Source of the DNA: Sulfurospirillum halorespirans DSM 13726
Lineage (GTDB): Bacteria; Campylobacterota; Campylobacteria; Campylobacterales; Sulfurospirillaceae
Direction: 5' to 3'
Assembly: GCF_001723605.1 (NCBI RefSeq)
Contig: NZ_CP017111.1
Span: forward strand, 2,480,001 to 2,544,000
Length of the DNA stretch: 64,000 nucleotides
Shown here in pieces: positions 8,224 to 15,945 of the stretch (positions are counted from its first letter, which is position 1; each line of letters opens with the position of its first letter). The position numbers and the translations under genes are program-made. Under the pieces are notes generated by a model. That model saw only the letters and a program-made list of their open reading frames with translations. It ran no database searches and had not been told where the DNA came from.

Positions 8224-9087
8224 TTATTGGCTAGAAGATGCCATGTTTTCTAAGTCTTTATAATAAGGGTTATGCGGAATGAACTTTCCACTTTTTTTCC
8301 ACTTTTCATCTGCGTAGTTCGTTGTCAAAATGGTACCTTCATTGACCCAAAACTCTGTTCGATTGAACATGTACTTTGGAAAATAGTTAGGTTGTGTACT
8401 TGCCAGTGGGATAGCGTTCCATTTGGACTTTTTCGTTGCTTCGAGAAGATACTCATTTCCCTCGTTAAACAGAACAACCCACGCATGCCCCACAGGCGTT
8501 TTGCCACTGGACTTTGCAGTACCAACGACAACCCTAGCATCGTAACCAAGCCCGATAAGCCAGTCGGCTAAAAGCAAAGCATGGTCTTCACAGTCGCCAC
8601 GAAGCTTGACATAAGACTCTTTTGCCGTCTGCCATACCTCTTTTCTATCGTTATACCCCACTTCGTCTAGTTGGTACTTCAATCTCGTTTGCAGATACTG
8701 CAAAATGACCCACATATTGTCCACTTTATAGGGAACAAAACCATTGAGGTAGCCATTGACAAAGTACATTTCATTTGAGGTGGCAGATTTGGCATACGCG
8801 AAGATTTGTTGGTTGTAGTTCGTGACAAAGTAGCCGTATCGGGCATTTTCACCTAACTGCGACACCTGCTTGATCTTGGTATGTTGTTTTCGCACAAGAT
8901 CTTCCGCCTCACCCGCCTTTGGAACTTCGAGGTCATAATGGCGTGCTATATTTTGCACGGGTTTGGGTGTATCAACCTCCACAGGGTTAACAATAAGCGG
9001 CGGTAACGGCTCTTTTTTGCGCTCAAACCTCACAAGAAAAATGATGAGCACAAAGATAATGAATAACGTTGAAGTTTTCACGTTCAA
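8224..9087 (-). CDS. Transglutaminase-like (papain-fold) exported protein
   Basis: The 287-residue protein has one N-terminal membrane or signal segment (about residues 6-20). A transglutaminase-like domain follows with LRGDCEDHALLLADWL (catalytic Cys) and GHAWVVLF (His), then EATKKSKW with an acidic third residue position. Such proteins are bacterial peptidases or amidases of the cell envelope. The start is a TTG (9087) overlapping the stop of the upstream DUF350 gene as TTGA; a GTG two codons later is an alternative. The overlap implies translational coupling with the small membrane protein. The substrate is unknown. Confidence 0.75.
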   Translation of the reverse strand: MNVKTSTLFIIFVLIIFLVRFERKKEPLPPLIVNPVEVDTPKPVQNIARHYDLEVPKAGEAEDLVRKQHTKIKQVSQLGENARYGYFVTNYNQQIFAYAKSATSNEMYFVNGYLNGFVPYKVDNMWVILQYLQTRLKYQLDEVGYNDRKEVWQTAKESYVKLRGDCEDHALLLADWLIGLGYDARVVVGTAKSSGKTPVGHAWVVLFNEGNEYLLEATKKSKWNAIPLASTQPNYFPKYMFNRTEFWVNEGTILTTNYADEKWKKSGKFIPHNPYYKDLENMASSSQ

Positions 9088-9311
9088 TGGATGCCCATAC
9101 CAACTATGATAGCGATAAAAAGCATGATGGAAGAGGCAAAAATCGAAGCGGCGACATTGCCATTTTTGATCTCTTGCTGAAGGTTTATCTCTTTTAAAAG
9201 CAATCGATCAATGCCTATCAACAACGTCACACTGACAATCAACGTCACCAGTGTAAAAAGCAGATTTAACCCCAATGTCACGTACGTTGCATTTAAAAAT
9301 TCTGTTTCCAT
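9084..9311 (-). CDS. DUF350-family small membrane protein
   Basis: This 75-residue protein has two hydrophobic helices (about residues 10-33 and 51-73) separated by a polar segment (LLLKEINLQQEIKNGNVAAS). The GN-AASIF motif at the start of helix 2 is characteristic of DUF350 proteins, which usually appear as tandem repeats in larger proteins; here there is a single unit. It is coupled to the transglutaminase-like gene by a 4-base overlap, and DUF350/transglutaminase-like neighbours suggest an envelope role. No biochemical function is known to me. Confidence 0.7.
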   Translation of the reverse strand: METEFLNATYVTLGLNLLFTLVTLIVSVTLLIGIDRLLLKEINLQQEIKNGNVAASIFASSIMLFIAIIVGMGIH

Positions 9312-9319
9312 GTTTGTCC

Positions 9320-9766
9320 TTACGATTTAATTTTGTTTGCTTCTTTCAATTTCCAAAGCACCTTCACCATCGCCAAAGTATCGAGTTCACAGTACTTCAA
9401 CAACTGCTCATGCACTTTCATTTCCTCGTCCAAACTCTTTACATGTAAAGAGGCAAAGGTGTTCATGGCGTCTCCTCCGTTGTGGATGCCGTCAAAGATA
9501 AACGTTGCCTCGTAGATGTTTTCCACACCCTCATCAATATACGCTTGGGTCAGTCTCGCCATGCTTTTAAAATCGTGTGCATTAAAAGGTATCTCCCGCC
9601 CATCAGGAAACAATTCACACGCCAAAGCCCCCACGATATTACCCATCTCAAACCGCGCTTTGGCACTGGCACCCTGTGGGGTTAAAACCTCAGGTTTGTA
9701 CTTTTTTAGCCAGAGGGATTTTGGGCATTGAATAGCTCTGGTGTAGAGAGATTTTGAGAGGGTCAT
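9320..9766 (-). pseudogene. Internally deleted DUF2779-family gene
   Basis: The open frame is 148 residues, but intact DUF2779 proteins are about 450-500. Residues 1 to about 93 match the family N-terminus (SLYTRAIQCPKSLWLKKYKP, then YEATFIFDGI). From about residue 94 the sequence jumps to the family C-terminus (GGDAMNTFASL, LLKYCELDTLAMVKV), so the nuclease-like centre is missing without a frameshift. The cysteine-bearing termini remain. It is probably a decaying gene, though a stable small product cannot be excluded. Its neighbour shows the same kind of deletion. It carries one TTACATGTAA copy (LHVK). Confidence 0.75.
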
Positions 9767-9767
9767 G

Positions 9768-10100
9768 TTATTTATTTTTCACTTCTAACAACAGTTTGTC
9801 AAAATCACTCCTAAAAAGTCTATCTTGAACCACACGGTATTTTTCAAATTCGCTCAAAGCTTTTTCATCTGCTATCTTTTTAGTGATTTTTCCCGCATCG
9901 TGCAAAATTGCTCTATCATCAAACTCCAAAAAGGCATCTAAGTTATAGTATTTTGTGTTATAGGTTTTACCATCATTGGCAGTATGTTCCAAAATGGAAC
10001 TAACAGACTCTTCAAAAACTTTGACTTCGATGCTGTTTTCTCGACTTTGTGAGGTAAATATCAAAAATTCAGCTGCCCCGTTTCTTATGAGTTTATCCAT
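9768..10100 (-). pseudogene. Internally deleted RhuM-family gene
   Basis: The 110-residue frame joins three separated pieces of a RhuM protein: an N-terminal piece (LIRNGAAEFLIFTSQSREN), a middle piece (TANDGKTYNTKYYNLDA), and the C-terminal helix region (DDRAILHDAGKITKKIA, then EFEKYRVVQDRLFRSDFDK). The helix-turn-helix and the central body are missing, while the intact neighbour has 328 residues. The frame stays open and its start lies directly next to the neighbour's stop. I read it as a remnant of a second, divergent RhuM copy. RhuM function is unresolved; some members are described as virulence or DNA-binding proteins. Confidence 0.72.
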
Positions 10101-11087
10101 CTATCGCAACCTTTTTATATCTTCTTCGAGTTCTTTTAAACTTTGAAGTTTTTGCTCAACGTGTTCCATCTCTTTGTATTTGTTATACTCGATTTCACTT
10201 TTTGCTTTGGCGATTTCGTGGCTGATTTTTCCTGCATGACTTAGAAGTTCTCTGCCATTTAGAGAGATGACCATATCAAGCCTTCCAATCCAGTCTTTCA
10301 TGTACATTGGTATTTGTTGCATTGCCATCGTTTCAGCAAATGCCAAATATTGCTCGACTAAAAGACCCAAGAGTTTTATCTCTTCTTCATTCAAATAATT
10401 TTTGGCTATGCTGACATCTTTTTTGGTTACATTTTTGTCTTCTTTATCAAAAGAGTTCATTCCTAAAAGAGGTTTATTGACATCTACTCTATTGTGTATG
10501 AGTTCTGCGGCGGTTTGAGAAGATACCGCCCATAAAAGCTTATTTTGCACTATTTTAAAAAACTCTAATGTCTTTTCATCTTTTGGGTCATAGTCAATGC
10601 TTGTCATATAAATATCTTTGATTTTTTGATAAAAAAATCTCTCACTAAGTCGTATCTCTCTTAGGCGGTTTTGTAATTCATCAAAATAATCAGGCTTACC
10701 ATCAGGATTCTTAAGCCTCTCATCATCCATCACAAAACCCTTAACCATGTACTCGCTCAGGTTTTTGTTTGCCCACTGGCGGAACTGTGTCCCTCGTTTG
10801 CTTCGGACTCTAAAACCGATGGCTAAAATCATCGCCAAAGCGTAGTGGGAAACAGAGTAATTTTTCCCATCGCTGGCAGTTGTCAAGTATTCCTTGACAA
10901 CTGAATTTTGCGCTAACTCTTCCTCTTCAAAGATATTTTGAATATGCAAACTTATATTTTGTTTTGAGGTCGCAAAAAGTTCCGCCAACTGGCTCTGGCT
11001 CAGCCACGCCGTGCCGTCTTTGGTAAGAAGCGAAACAGAAGCTTTACCGTCTGCGGTGTTGTAGATGATGATGTTATTTTCGCTCAT
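10101..11087 (-). CDS. RhuM-family protein (intact)
   Basis: The 328-residue protein has an N-terminal winged-helix-like segment (WLSQSQLAELFATSKQNIS). The conserved RhuM core follows (TASDGKNYSVSHYALAMILA, RVRSKRGTQFRQWAN, YMVKGFVMDDERLK, REIRLSERFFYQKIKDIY), ending in a charged coiled tail. Length is normal for the family. RhuM genes are frequent in genomic and defence islands next to restriction or toxin genes, and their molecular role is not established. A palindrome TTGAAAAAATTTCAA lies 53 bp upstream of the start and recurs at the same distance from the GNAT gene at 14958. Confidence 0.85.
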   Translation of the reverse strand: MSENNIIIYNTADGKASVSLLTKDGTAWLSQSQLAELFATSKQNISLHIQNIFEEEELAQNSVVKEYLTTASDGKNYSVSHYALAMILAIGFRVRSKRGTQFRQWANKNLSEYMVKGFVMDDERLKNPDGKPDYFDELQNRLREIRLSERFFYQKIKDIYMTSIDYDPKDEKTLEFFKIVQNKLLWAVSSQTAAELIHNRVDVNKPLLGMNSFDKEDKNVTKKDVSIAKNYLNEEEIKLLGLLVEQYLAFAETMAMQQIPMYMKDWIGRLDMVISLNGRELLSHAGKISHEIAKAKSEIEYNKYKEMEHVEQKLQSLKELEEDIKRLR

Positions 11088-11139
11088 TGGTCAAGTTCCC
11101 TTTTTTGACAACTATTTTACTCTTCATTGTTCAAGTGCT

Positions 11140-11154
11140 TTGAAAAAATTTCAA
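11140..11154. promoter_or_regulatory. Palindromic operator candidate, copy A
   Basis: TTGAAA-AAA-TTTCAA is a perfect inverted repeat 53 bp before the RhuM start. The flanks show partial similarity to the second copy at 15012-15026, so the whole promoter region may be shared. This sits in the 156-bp gap between RhuM and the membrane-protein gene, which also holds one TTACATGTAA at 11205. Confidence 0.55.
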
Positions 11155-11243
11155 TGTGAAATGCTTTGTGGCGCAATGACCGTACGCCGAAGCTCATCGT
11201 TTTTTTACATGTAAGAAAAAAAGTAGTCTGTCACCTTTTTTTG

Positions 11244-12413
11244 TTAACTTCCGCAAATAGTTGGCAGATTTTGAATGAAAATTTTGATTGACTCAATCCA
11301 CTCCGTGGGTATATGGATAATAAAAAAATAAGCTAGCCCAAGAAAACCTATAGTAAAAATAACTACAACCATCTGATAAAGAGTTGTTAATAATTGTATA
11401 TTTTTTAATCTATCATCAATGCCATTTTTTTCTTTTTCTAACGTATTTAAATCAATACCAGATTTTTCTGCAATTTTTTTAAATACATTCTCAAATCTAT
11501 AAGCTAAATTAGCAATGCTCTTTTTTATTGTTAAAATCGAAAAAAGACTAAATAAACTCCAAATTATAATAATTGTACTAGCAATAAGTAATGGATATAT
11601 TTCTTTTTCAAATCTAAAGAGCATATAAATGTAAACTCCAAATTGGATAGGTAGTGAATTTACTTTTGATAAAAAGTCTGAAAGAGAATCTTGCAAAGTT
11701 TTAAAATATTTGTCTCTTTCTTCTTCTAACTTTGAATTGAACTCATCGAATGAAAACTTGTTTAAAAACAGCTTGTATTCTCTATCAGTTTTCTCAATAA
11801 TGAGTTCTAGCTTACTAAGTAAATAAAAAAATCTATCGTCAACTTCTTTTTTTTCTTCAACAGTTTTAATAATATTGTCTCTAAAAAAAGCAATATACTC
11901 CTTTGATAAATTACTCTCCATAGAATCATGTAGCTTTTTTAGGTTGTAACTATTTTCATAAAATTCCAATGGCTTATTTTTATAACCAACTTCAATTTTT
12001 CCATTCTTTTCTGAAAGTAAAAAATATTTTTTATTTACTTTATCATTAAAAGATATGACTTCCTTATCTTCTATTAGCTTTTTAATTTTCTGTGAATAGA
12101 TTAAATTTTCAAAAAATATATTACACTTTGCAGATTTATCATAAATTATTTCATCTTTTATTACGATGACTTCTTTATCTATATCTCCTTGAAAATGTTT
12201 TATACAATCAGCTTTAGTTTTATAAATAGAAATGGCTTGATTCGCCAAGTTTATACTAATGCCCTCAGCCAATTCATCATATTGAATGCCCAACTCAGTC
12301 AATAATGTTGTTTGACTATTTAAATCATTAGACAAAAAGGTTAATTCATCTGTTTCTACATCTGTGCAACTAGCCAATAAATCAACTATTTTTTTTATAG
12401 TTTCTGTTTTCAT
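11244..12413 (-). CDS. Membrane protein paired with NdpA-like gene (unrecognised)
   Basis: I do not recognise this 389-residue protein. Residues 1 to about 245 are soluble, charged and largely helical (for example KYFKTLQDSLSDFLSK). Two close hydrophobic segments (about 250-292, including PLLIASTIIIIWSLFSLFSI) and a third (about 342-370, QMVVVIFTIGFLGLAYFFII) follow, so the C-terminal third is membrane-embedded. Its start ATG overlaps the stop of the upstream NdpA-like gene as ATGA. A soluble domain tethered to the membrane and co-translated with a nucleoid-binding protein recalls the logic of two-gene membrane/DNA-binding defence systems such as Kiwa. That comparison is inference; no sequence match is claimed. 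Confidence 0.7.
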   Translation of the reverse strand: MKTETIKKIVDLLASCTDVETDELTFLSNDLNSQTTLLTELGIQYDELAEGISINLANQAISIYKTKADCIKHFQGDIDKEVIVIKDEIIYDKSAKCNIFFENLIYSQKIKKLIEDKEVISFNDKVNKKYFLLSEKNGKIEVGYKNKPLEFYENSYNLKKLHDSMESNLSKEYIAFFRDNIIKTVEEKKEVDDRFFYLLSKLELIIEKTDREYKLFLNKFSFDEFNSKLEEERDKYFKTLQDSLSDFLSKVNSLPIQFGVYIYMLFRFEKEIYPLLIASTIIIIWSLFSLFSILTIKKSIANLAYRFENVFKKIAEKSGIDLNTLEKEKNGIDDRLKNIQLLTTLYQMVVVIFTIGFLGLAYFFIIHIPTEWIESIKIFIQNLPTICGS

Positions 12414-13393
12414 TGCTCTATATCAATATCAGCATTAAGTGCGTTTAGAATTTGTTGTGCTAGTTCTGAAGAATGAATAACAACTTGTCCATCTATTATT
12501 TCAATTTCATTGGGGTTAAAACTACTTCTAGGTGCAGTAAGTTCAATATTATTTGCCTTGACAGAAACTTTATAAAAACGACCCAAATTAGCACCAGTTA
12601 ATTTAAATTCTCCATCTATATCAACATTATTCTGTTCACAGTATCTTGCAATATAATCTTCATCTTGAAAGATATATGTACTTAAATCTCTTAAATTAAC
12701 AACTCTTCCGTTGCTACTTTTTGCATAATCGAAAATAGTTCTTTTTAAACTATCTCTTGTCATTCCAGCTAGTAATTCTATTTGGTTTGCTATATTATAT
12801 AAAGCTTGTGCATCTTTATTTTCTTGCTTTGGATCATCTAGCCCTATCCAAGCTTCAAAATAACTTGAAATATCTGTATTACCTCGAACTAAAGATATAT
12901 ATCTATCTTCTGAATTACTGTTTAAAATAGATAAATTAATTTTTGCACCCATTGCAAAGTGCTCAACATCTAAATATTGAGTAGAGTCCAAATTCCAACT
13001 TCCACCACTTGGAATCAGTTTAGAACCTTCTGTATTTCTTACTAAAAAAATCGCTAAAAATTCTTGTGTTGTTGTATATTTAGCAAAAACAAGATAACCA
13101 CCTTTAGCTGGAGAGATCCCATCAATTTTATTTTTTAACTTTTTTGTTAAAACATCTGAAAAGTTTACAATATCAATAGCACTATAGTCTTGAAAATCCT
13201 CTTGAAAACCATCATCTGAAAATTTAGCTCTTTTGAGCGTTTTTTTTGAAAATGATTCTTCCAAAGAAGTAACTATTTTGAGTACATATCCATTAGTAGC
13301 ATCTAATGTAGTATTTGACAAATATAACGTCGCCGTATTTGTAGTATTAGCTTCCTTTTTTATTTCATGGATAATAACAGAACTTAGTGTCAT
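12410..13393 (-). CDS. NdpA/YejK-type nucleoid-associated protein
   Basis: The 327-residue protein shows the NdpA (37-kDa nucleoid-associated protein) pattern: an N-terminal IIHEIKKE segment, KGGYLVFAKYTTTQEFLAIFLVRN in the middle, then LDVEHFAMGAKINLSIL and RYISLVRGNTDISSYFEAWIG. E. coli YejK binds the nucleoid, and phage proteins related to it inhibit gyrase. This copy sits in an accessory block, overlaps a membrane-protein gene by ATGA, and uses a more AT-rich sequence than the surrounding core genes. This suggests transfer and a specialised role, possibly sensing or binding invading DNA. The function in this pair is inferred. Confidence 0.8.
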   Translation of the reverse strand: MTLSSVIIHEIKKEANTTNTATLYLSNTTLDATNGYVLKIVTSLEESFSKKTLKRAKFSDDGFQEDFQDYSAIDIVNFSDVLTKKLKNKIDGISPAKGGYLVFAKYTTTQEFLAIFLVRNTEGSKLIPSGGSWNLDSTQYLDVEHFAMGAKINLSILNSNSEDRYISLVRGNTDISSYFEAWIGLDDPKQENKDAQALYNIANQIELLAGMTRDSLKRTIFDYAKSSNGRVVNLRDLSTYIFQDEDYIARYCEQNNVDIDGEFKLTGANLGRFYKVSVKANNIELTAPRSSFNPNEIEIIDGQVVIHSSELAQQILNALNADIDIEQ

Positions 13394-13553
13394 TGGATTT
13401 CCTTTTTGTTAGTTTAGTCTAGTTTTCTACATTAAAAGCTTCTGCAAATTTTCAAGATTTATATAACTATATGCGAATAAAACATTTCAACTTTATGGAA
13501 ATAGACTTTTCATTCATCTACTAAATTCTGTCTTATGTTTTTACTATTTTCCC
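13394..13553. other. AT-rich gap upstream of the NdpA pair
   Basis: About 160 bp of AT-rich sequence separate the ASCH gene stop from the NdpA-like start. It must hold the promoter of the NdpA/membrane pair, but I see no clear boxes or repeats. An AAAGGAAATCC ribosome site precedes the NdpA start. Confidence 0.5.
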
Positions 13554-13928
13554 TCAAACTACATATTTAAATGACTGTGGGGCAGTAAAATTATCGTACA
13601 TTTCATGAGGGCATCTAGGTGTGTCGTATTTGTTTAAAGATTTTATCTTTATAGCATAGCCTTTTTCTCTGTCTGTAAAATAACTATCGTAAAAATCAGC
13701 ACTAATGCCTGAGAAATTTTTTGTCTTTTCCCATAGCGTTTTTGGGTGTTCTTCAAGTATGGCTTCAATGTCAAACTCTCCCACTATCTTCCCCACGGGC
13801 ATGGTAGAGTATATGACGACTGATTTAATGCCTTTTCGTTTAAAAATACTTTTTCTATACTCAAATTTTTTATTACCGTTAAAAATTTCTTCTACAAATT
13901 GGGGCTTAATCGATAATAATACTTTCAT
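13554..13928 (-). CDS. ASCH-domain protein
   Basis: The 124-residue protein begins MKVLLSIKPQFVEEIFNGNKKFEYRKS-like and continues VVIYSTMPVGKIVGEF, the signature of the ASCH fold, a PUA-like beta barrel predicted to bind RNA or modified nucleotides. Its start lies inside the end of the upstream GNAT gene (23-bp overlap), so the two are coupled. ASCH proteins near mobile elements often accompany toxin or modification genes. A cytoplasmic nucleic-acid-binding or nucleoside-processing role is likely; the precise substrate is unknown. Confidence 0.82.
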   Translation of the reverse strand: MKVLLSIKPQFVEEIFNGNKKFEYRKSIFKRKGIKSVVIYSTMPVGKIVGEFDIEAILEEHPKTLWEKTKNFSGISADFYDSYFTDREKGYAIKIKSLNKYDTPRCPHEMYDNFTAPQSFKYVV

Positions 13929-14958
13929 CTACTTCTCCAGCTTTTATGATTTTTTTAAATTGTTCATGTGTTACACTAAAAACACCCCAATACTCAGGTG
14001 TTATACCAAAACTGTCAATCATTTGACCGTTTGTAACGCGTCTTTTAAATGCGACATTGTATGTCATCTTGATAATAAAAGGATACTTCTTTGTTCTATA
14101 GAAGCTTCTTAACTCATCGACTGAAAATATACTATACGGCTCACAATACTTTAAAAATTTCTCTTCTGTACTAAAGTCATTTATAGTTAAAACTTCTTCC
14201 ACTACACAAATAGAGGTTACAACAGACCTATAGCGTGCGGCACCTTGTCCATCATTTGTACGATATATCAATAAAATATCACCCTTATGAAAGTTTTGAA
14301 CAGCTTGCATGGCGCAAATATATATTTTATGGATGCTGTTTGTGTGAGATACATCTTTGAGTATATCTACACTTTCATTGTTTAAGATAGAATCTGAAAA
14401 GAGTTTTGTATGAAATTGTGGAAGAATCGACAATCCGTATATATGTTTATTCTCAGTTTGCACAATAGGGTAATCTTTTAAAATATCATTTTTGAGATTA
14501 AAAAGATTTTTGAGCAAAACCAACTCTTTACCATTTGATGTTGTCTTTGTACCGTATTCTGAAAAACCAAAAGTTTTAAGTAAACTTATTAGTGGCTGAT
14601 GTTTATCAAATATCGTTACATAAATTTCATCTATTTTCTTTGCTACAGCAACATCAAATATCTTTTTTACAAATCTTTCTCCAAGTTTTGTACCATGTGC
14701 ATCAATCTTAAAAGTGCCAACTTTTAATCTTTTCTTTTCTGTAAATTTTGGAACGATAGCTTCATCAATCTCATCTTCAATTTTAAGATACAAAAATGCC
14801 ATTAGCTTAGTATTTTCATACAATGTGAACGCATGTTTGTCTTCTATTGCTTTTTTAGTGAACCAACTACTAAATTCAGAATAATCTTCTTTTAAAGAGT
14901 CAAAGAACGCATCATCTAAATCAATATCTTTAAAATACTGTGATTGAATATTTGCCAT
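13906..14958 (-). CDS. GNAT acetyltransferase with C-terminal PUA/EVE-like domain
   Basis: The 350-residue protein has two parts. Residues 1 to about 150 resemble a GNAT N-acetyltransferase (KLMAFLYLKIEDE, LKVGTFKIDAHGTKLGERFV, LLKTFGFSEYG). Residues from about 165 to 350 resemble a PUA-like domain (KIYICAMQAVQNFHKGDILLIYR, SVVTSICVVEEV, FIIKMTYNVAFKRRVTNGQMI, PEYWGVFSVTHEQF). It overlaps the ASCH gene, so two PUA-fold proteins and an acetyltransferase are made together. Such a combination could acetylate and recognise an RNA or tRNA target, perhaps as a toxin-antitoxin-like unit. This is inference. Confidence 0.72.
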   Translation of the reverse strand: MANIQSQYFKDIDLDDAFFDSLKEDYSEFSSWFTKKAIEDKHAFTLYENTKLMAFLYLKIEDEIDEAIVPKFTEKKRLKVGTFKIDAHGTKLGERFVKKIFDVAVAKKIDEIYVTIFDKHQPLISLLKTFGFSEYGTKTTSNGKELVLLKNLFNLKNDILKDYPIVQTENKHIYGLSILPQFHTKLFSDSILNNESVDILKDVSHTNSIHKIYICAMQAVQNFHKGDILLIYRTNDGQGAARYRSVVTSICVVEEVLTINDFSTEEKFLKYCEPYSIFSVDELRSFYRTKKYPFIIKMTYNVAFKRRVTNGQMIDSFGITPEYWGVFSVTHEQFKKIIKAGEVDESIIID

Positions 14959-15355
14959 TGTAAGCCCCTTTTTTCATTTTGATATATGTTAATGTAAATT
15001 GTGAATTACCTTTGAAAAAATTTCAATTTGACATACTTTACAACGCTCTCAAACATATCTTTTATTTCTATCTCGTTGAAAAGGTACTAAATAAGATTTT
15101 AAGATAAGTAAAATGTATCACATAAATATGAAGTTTTGAAGTGCACAAGCAATTGCCTGTATTATTGAGAGTGTCTAAATCGTTAAAGCCTAAATGCGTG
15201 TCCGAAAAATGAATCAGTTTCACGGTGCTTCTTTATGATTAGTTAGACTTTTTCAATGGGTTATGAAAGAAGTCTGTTCGATTATAACCAATATTATTAC
15301 AGATTAAGAGAAATTTATGATAAAAAAGGAAAGATTTGTGGAGGTTGGAAAAAAA
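14959..15355. other. Intergenic region upstream of the GNAT gene
   Basis: The stretch holds the GNAT promoter region with palindrome copy B. The rest is AT-rich sequence in which I see no convincing gene. A 66-codon plus-strand frame (15256-15456) runs into the structured repeat element. It has no ribosome site and the frame is not kept in the second copy of that element, so I do not call it coding. Confidence 0.6.
15012..15026. promoter_or_regulatory. Palindromic operator candidate, copy B
   Basis: TTGAAA-AAA-TTTCAA is identical to copy A at 11140-11154 and lies 54 bp before the GNAT start, almost the same spacing as copy A before RhuM. Partial similarity extends about 25 bp on the distal side. 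Confidence 0.55.
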
Positions 15356-15500
15356 GAAACGCTCGAACCGGGCAATTCGAGCGTTGGTATTACAAGTTGT
15401 TAGGTTCTACACAAAAAGGAGGTATGCGTCTTACATGTAAAAGTATAGGGCTTTAGTCTAAATGGGATGTGAACCGTTTGTAAATGAATCATAAATTTTT
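15348..15500 (+). ncRNA. Structured repeat element, copy 1 (candidate ncRNA or attachment-like repeat)
   Basis: A 30-bp block at 15356-15385 is identical to 18976-19005 and forms a perfect 10-bp stem, AACGCTCGAA with TTCGAGCGTT, around the loop CCGGGCAA. After a 24-25-base spacer both copies share CACAAAAAGGAGGT (here 15410-15423), AAAGTATAGG (15440-15449) and a diverged tail containing GAACC and GTAAAT. Conserved blocks, variable spacers and the broken reading frame in copy 2 point to a structured RNA or DNA element rather than a protein. A TTACATGTAA (15431-15440) replaces TTGGTAGTGA of copy 2. Confidence 0.55.
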
Positions 15501-15543
15501 TTAACACATCATTTTTGGTTGATTTTATTCGCCAAATTTATTG

Positions 15544-15822
15544 CTAGAAAGAACTTTTTGAGAGCCTAAGATCACAGTTTGAAAGTCTCTCATCAAAAAT
15601 AACATTCATCGTATCAACATCTAAAACTTCCATCAGTTGCATAAAAAATACAAAGCTAAATCCGCCTCTGTCGATTTTTCGGCGCAAAGAAGCTTCGGTG
15701 GTATCAATATAACCGTGGGCTTTAAAAAGCTCAGTGAGTTTGACCATATCTAGCCCTCTTTTTTTAATTTCGCCTTTGATGCTGAGAATCGCAAGTTTTG
15801 TAAAATCGTCAGTTGTAACCAT
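15544..15822 (-). CDS. DUF6471-type helix-turn-helix regulator
   Basis: The 92-residue protein matches the short DUF6471 pattern: KLAILSIKGEIKKRGLD, then TEASLRRKIDRGGFSFVFFMQLMEVL. This is a lambda-repressor-like helix-turn-helix without additional domains. It is transcribed divergently from the PspA/YqiJ/flotillin operon, and two near-identical 16-bp inverted repeats lie in the shared 123-bp promoter region, where it probably binds to control both sides. This regulatory role is inferred from position. A good ribosome site (AGGAGAA) precedes the ATG. Confidence 0.72.
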   Translation of the reverse strand: MVTTDDFTKLAILSIKGEIKKRGLDMVKLTELFKAHGYIDTTEASLRRKIDRGGFSFVFFMQLMEVLDVDTMNVIFDERLSNCDLRLSKSSF

Positions 15823-15837
15823 GTATTCTCCTATAAT

Positions 15838-15873
15838 AGTCTCATTTAGGACATATTTGTCTCATTAGAGACA
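15838..15873. promoter_or_regulatory. Twin operator between DUF6471 gene and pspA-like operon
   Basis: AGTCTCATTTAGGACA (15838-15853) and TGTCTCATTAGAGACA (15858-15873) are two versions of the same inverted repeat with arms TGTCTC/GAGACA, set 20 bp apart, which is two helical turns. They abut the -35 box of the plus-strand promoter, so a bound dimer pair could repress or activate it. Confidence 0.65.
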
Positions 15874-15881
15874 TTTAAGTC

Positions 15882-15910
15882 TTGACATTATACTGTATTT
15901 TCCTTATAAT
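15882..15910 (+). promoter_or_regulatory. Consensus sigma-70 promoter of the PspA/flotillin operon
   Basis: TTGACA (15882-15887), a 17-bp spacer and TATAAT (15905-15910) form a perfect consensus promoter 36 bp before the start of the PspA-like gene. Such a full -35 box is unusual for Campylobacterota, and a promoter this strong would need a repressor, in line with the twin operator just upstream. Confidence 0.8.
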
Positions 15911-15945
15911 TTTATCGAATCTATTCAAAACTTAAAGGAGACGCT

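Noticed and set aside
15256-15456. 66-residue plus-strand frame
   Set aside because: No ribosome site, and the frame is broken in the homologous second element at 18.97 kb; conserved blocks fit an RNA or DNA element better.
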